Source: Azolla caroliniana
Taxonomy: Eukaryota; Polypodiophyta
Direction: 5' to 3'
DNA length: 64,000 nt
Assembly (NCBI GenBank): GCA_043228905.1
Contig: JBHGNT010000012.1
Coordinates: forward strand, 3,658,001 to 3,722,000
A program made the translations under genes and the position numbers. Below the pieces are notes generated by a model. That model made no database searches. It was not told the origin of the DNA and saw only the letters and a program-made list of their open reading frames with translations. Positions 63,101 to 64,000 of this stretch are shown here, piece after piece. Every line of letters starts with the position of its first letter. Position 1 is the stretch's first letter.

Positions 63101-63480
63101 AAGTTAGAATCTTGATGAGGAATGTAACATCCAACGACAAAAGTGGGTGAATCATTAGGTGTTTCTATTTTGAGCCATATGTAACATTTATGTTCATCAT
63201 TTTTTATGATTGACACATATTTCTCTATTTCCTTCTTAATCAAACATGCCACCCCTCCTTGTCCTCTTCTTTGTCTTGGATTTTTCTCCCATATCAAAGA
63301 GTGTACATTATAGTTTCCTAAACCTTGAATCCTTTGAGTATCATGCTCCCATGTTTCAACAAGGAGTGCGATATCCGAGTCATCGATGAACTCCTCTATG
63401 CCGAATCCCGCATTCCATGGGTATCCATTGCAATTCCAAAAACATAGTCGTATAAGACGTGGTTTAGTCTCATAGGTCAC
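60109..63480 (-). CDS. LINE ORF2: APE endonuclease and reverse transcriptase
   Basis: 1123 codons. The apurinic-type endonuclease (about 10-275) shows NCNG at 16-19, Glu in VETWEH at 43, GDMNAR at 157-162 and SDHR at 265-268. RT (about 525-800) shows NNYRTIMVGS, GQAGFRKHHSTIDH, FVDFKKAFDMV, GVKQGCPLSP and LLYADDVVLFA (YADD at 718-721). A C-terminal Cys-His motif is CTLCPKQ...HTLIQC. The enzyme would nick target DNA and prime reverse transcription there. The frame starts after a TAG without an ATG: the listed first codon is GTG, and the first Met codon lies at about residue 159, beyond essential endonuclease residues. Translation must therefore come from ORF1 by readthrough or by unusual initiation. 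Confidence 0.93.
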   Translation of the reverse strand: MTYETKPRLIRLCFWNCNGYPWNAGFGIEEFIDDSDIALLVETWEHDTQRIQGLGNYNVHSLIWEKNPRQRRGQGGVACLIKKEIEKYVSIIKNDEHKCYIWLKIETPNDSPTFVVGCYIPHQDSNFYACLDKDQPFANLEDDIVYFKSKGEVIVFGDMNARTRSFQLDSQESLMPHISRMQEDMQMYSRSSSDEKDPDQFGKLLLQMCNSTGLLIANGVSLWPNTNGFTCRKHNGNSVIDYMLLSEGILDRIHKFSLGEWTPESDHRTLCIDLKCMHRFDCEKVIEDSKQMHLSMNLKRAPMYSKMVEDMLQMTKTQHGGTLECKWEAFKNVILSCTNKCFSTNRTSWKCTKKCKKKWFDKECHEARKCLMVLDVVKDKENYQKHLHDYKRLIQRKRRIWEVTQQLLQTQEKAHACAKFWGNLKGKRVESYGDLTLHDLSMHCKNLYELSLAGKMMCYGSLSHMSPFFTIEDICIGLKKLASRKASDLQCIKAEMLKWTGKEAHIWICDMFNDALQHGMPYDWTTNWIKPLHKGGDVNNVNNYRTIMVGSLMAKLFGCIMELKISVWAEKNGKRAYGQAGFRKHHSTIDHLVTLRVLMEESRLRGKGLYCCFVDFKKAFDMVPREHLWRRMEELEVPSEYMLAISRIYEKVICCVRMRDRLSDFFNSTIGVKQGCPLSPTLFGLCIDELEEMVAKFVKEECVEEVAIGNVVIMLLLYADDVVLFANTLGDAQKLMKALEKFCMHTKLSVNSSKTKIMLVKSQKRDKPCIMYNNEPLECVESFKYLGLEVPSNHKWNECATRRLEAGKRAYYAFENTCNLGDIKCWVLKKYLFDTLVTPVLLYGVEIWGGSIPKSTWKEFENVQKHFLTKFLQVKKQTPYNLLLLETGSLPIEVMAMERVVEYMLKIQKSPAHRLPRIAWEASKKIQKTHKSKILCSGWMQDLEKWFGRWDARHLLHDASLDSSVNEAFLQRQCIMTWEKCGGSRFTHYTINVAPNYKTIFFAERGSRTHRYILEPIPISAIRTIASMRLSSHALRCETGRWGTSDESDRLCTLCPKQVRESEYHTLIQCSAFDHIRPCFPHLFGAQSLHEFLSQPRCALSIATFIGKVLEHRESLLTFTRIT

Positions 63481-63486
63481 GTGTCC

Positions 63487-63993
63487 CTATTTGCCTACAT
63501 TTCCATCTTTAAGCACATCCTTAGCCTTATTTTTCCTTTCTTCATATGCTTTACGACGGGCATTTTGTTGTGAGATAGTACGATCTTCACTCACAAAGCA
63601 TTGCATACCTTTGAGGTATACCCAACTATTTTCGAGTATGATCCGCCGCTTAGTATCATCCGTCATTGTGCATACAATGGGCCTTTCTCCGGATCGAGTA
63701 ACACCATGTTTCCCAACTCGGTGTGCCCCATATACATTCACATCCGACATCCCGTAATGCATGCTAAAAAATTCACCAATGGCCTTTCCGAGGGAAGCGG
63801 GTGTTTCCATACTCTCCTCTTTAATCCCACGGATGACAATGTTCTTTGATCTTCGTTCACGCTCTTTCAATTCTTGGGCATCTATGCTTTCTATATTCTT
63901 CTCTTGATGCATCACATGCATATTAGATGAGTTTGATACCCCATCCCCACCACATACATCGGCCCATGATTTCGTTGTACATACATTTTTCAT
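63487..63993 (-). CDS. LINE ORF1, RNA-binding-like protein, possibly partial
   Basis: 168 codons from ATG 63991-63993; the frame stays open upstream to the window edge, so the true start may lie outside. The core RRSKNIVIRGIKEE, AHRVGK, RPIVCTMTDDTKRRIILENS and CFVSEDRT resembles the RRM-like and C-terminal parts of LINE ORF1 proteins. It ends at TAG 63487-63489, three codons before and in the same frame as ORF2. It would coat LINE RNA. Confidence 0.82.
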   Translation of the reverse strand: MKNVCTTKSWADVCGGDGVSNSSNMHVMHQEKNIESIDAQELKERERRSKNIVIRGIKEESMETPASLGKAIGEFFSMHYGMSDVNVYGAHRVGKHGVTRSGERPIVCTMTDDTKRRIILENSWVYLKGMQCFVSEDRTISQQNARRKAYEERKNKAKDVLKDGNVGK

Positions 63994-64000
63994 CTCACTT

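Larger units (their letters stand above)
60054..64000 (-). mobile_element. LINE retrotransposon, 5' end beyond window
   Basis: Two reading frames in LINE order: a nucleic-acid-binding ORF1 and an endonuclease/RT ORF2, then a 50-base 3' untranslated region and a tetranucleotide tail. ORF2 is open, unlike almost every other pol here except Copia-b, so the insertion is young. Confidence 0.93.

Overview
This 64-kb window looks like repeat-rich nuclear DNA of a land plant. I see no host gene, rRNA gene or true tRNA gene. Nearly all of it is retrotransposon: Ty1/copia and Ty3/chromovirus elements, a family of long LTR elements that carry only a gag-like ORF (called LARD here), a gag-plus-protease relative of that family, and one LINE. 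Many copia copies carry a primer-binding site matching initiator-Met tRNA (TGGTATCAGAGC or one-base variants). A seed-free plant such as a fern or lycophyte is possible, but that is an inference from the element repertoire and not proven. Element labels are mine; all boundaries were read by eye.

Left part (1-20.4 kb): AT-rich DNA without genes (1-2384); a chromovirus remnant, Ty3-a (2385-3663, +); then Copia-a (3664-20440, -), broken by two insertions. LARD-1 (5831-10278, -) splits its RT/RNase H with a 4-bp ACAT duplication. Ty3-b (10861-20382, -) splits its RT with a 5-bp duplication. Ty3-b is itself split by Copia-b (12990-18405, -), which has near-identical LTRs, a perfect CAAAG duplication and one open 1343-codon gag-pol. 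Copia-b is the youngest and only apparently complete LTR element.

Middle (20.4-41.1 kb): LARD-2 (+) has an LTR at 20595-21952 with element interior on both sides. Its gag holds Copia-c (22171-39668, +). Copia-c contains two solo LTRs (23043-24243 and 24342-25050), then LARD-3 (26267-30278, -), into which Copia-d (30279-~37430, +) inserted, into which LARD-4 (33003-36487, +) inserted. A deletion joined Copia-d RT to the Copia-c linker near 37430, removing the right flanks of three nested insertions. Copia-e (-) is a small internally deleted remnant.

Right part (41.1-64 kb): a LARD-type LTR fragment, Copia-f (42406-47192, +, decayed, with a 77-bp inversion), a gag-protease element GagPR-1 (-) split by the chromovirus Ty3-c (47784-53394, -), a second chromovirus fragment Ty3-d, Copia-g (56476-~59920, -), and a LINE (~60029 to beyond 64000, -) with an open 1123-codon endonuclease/RT frame.

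No pathway links these genes. What unites the window is nesting order plus shared cis-signals: four LARD copies and GagPR-1 share a primer-binding motif, the LARD 3' ends share a hairpin-polypurine block, and tRNA-like A-box/B-box pairs occur in several unrelated LTR or leader sequences.
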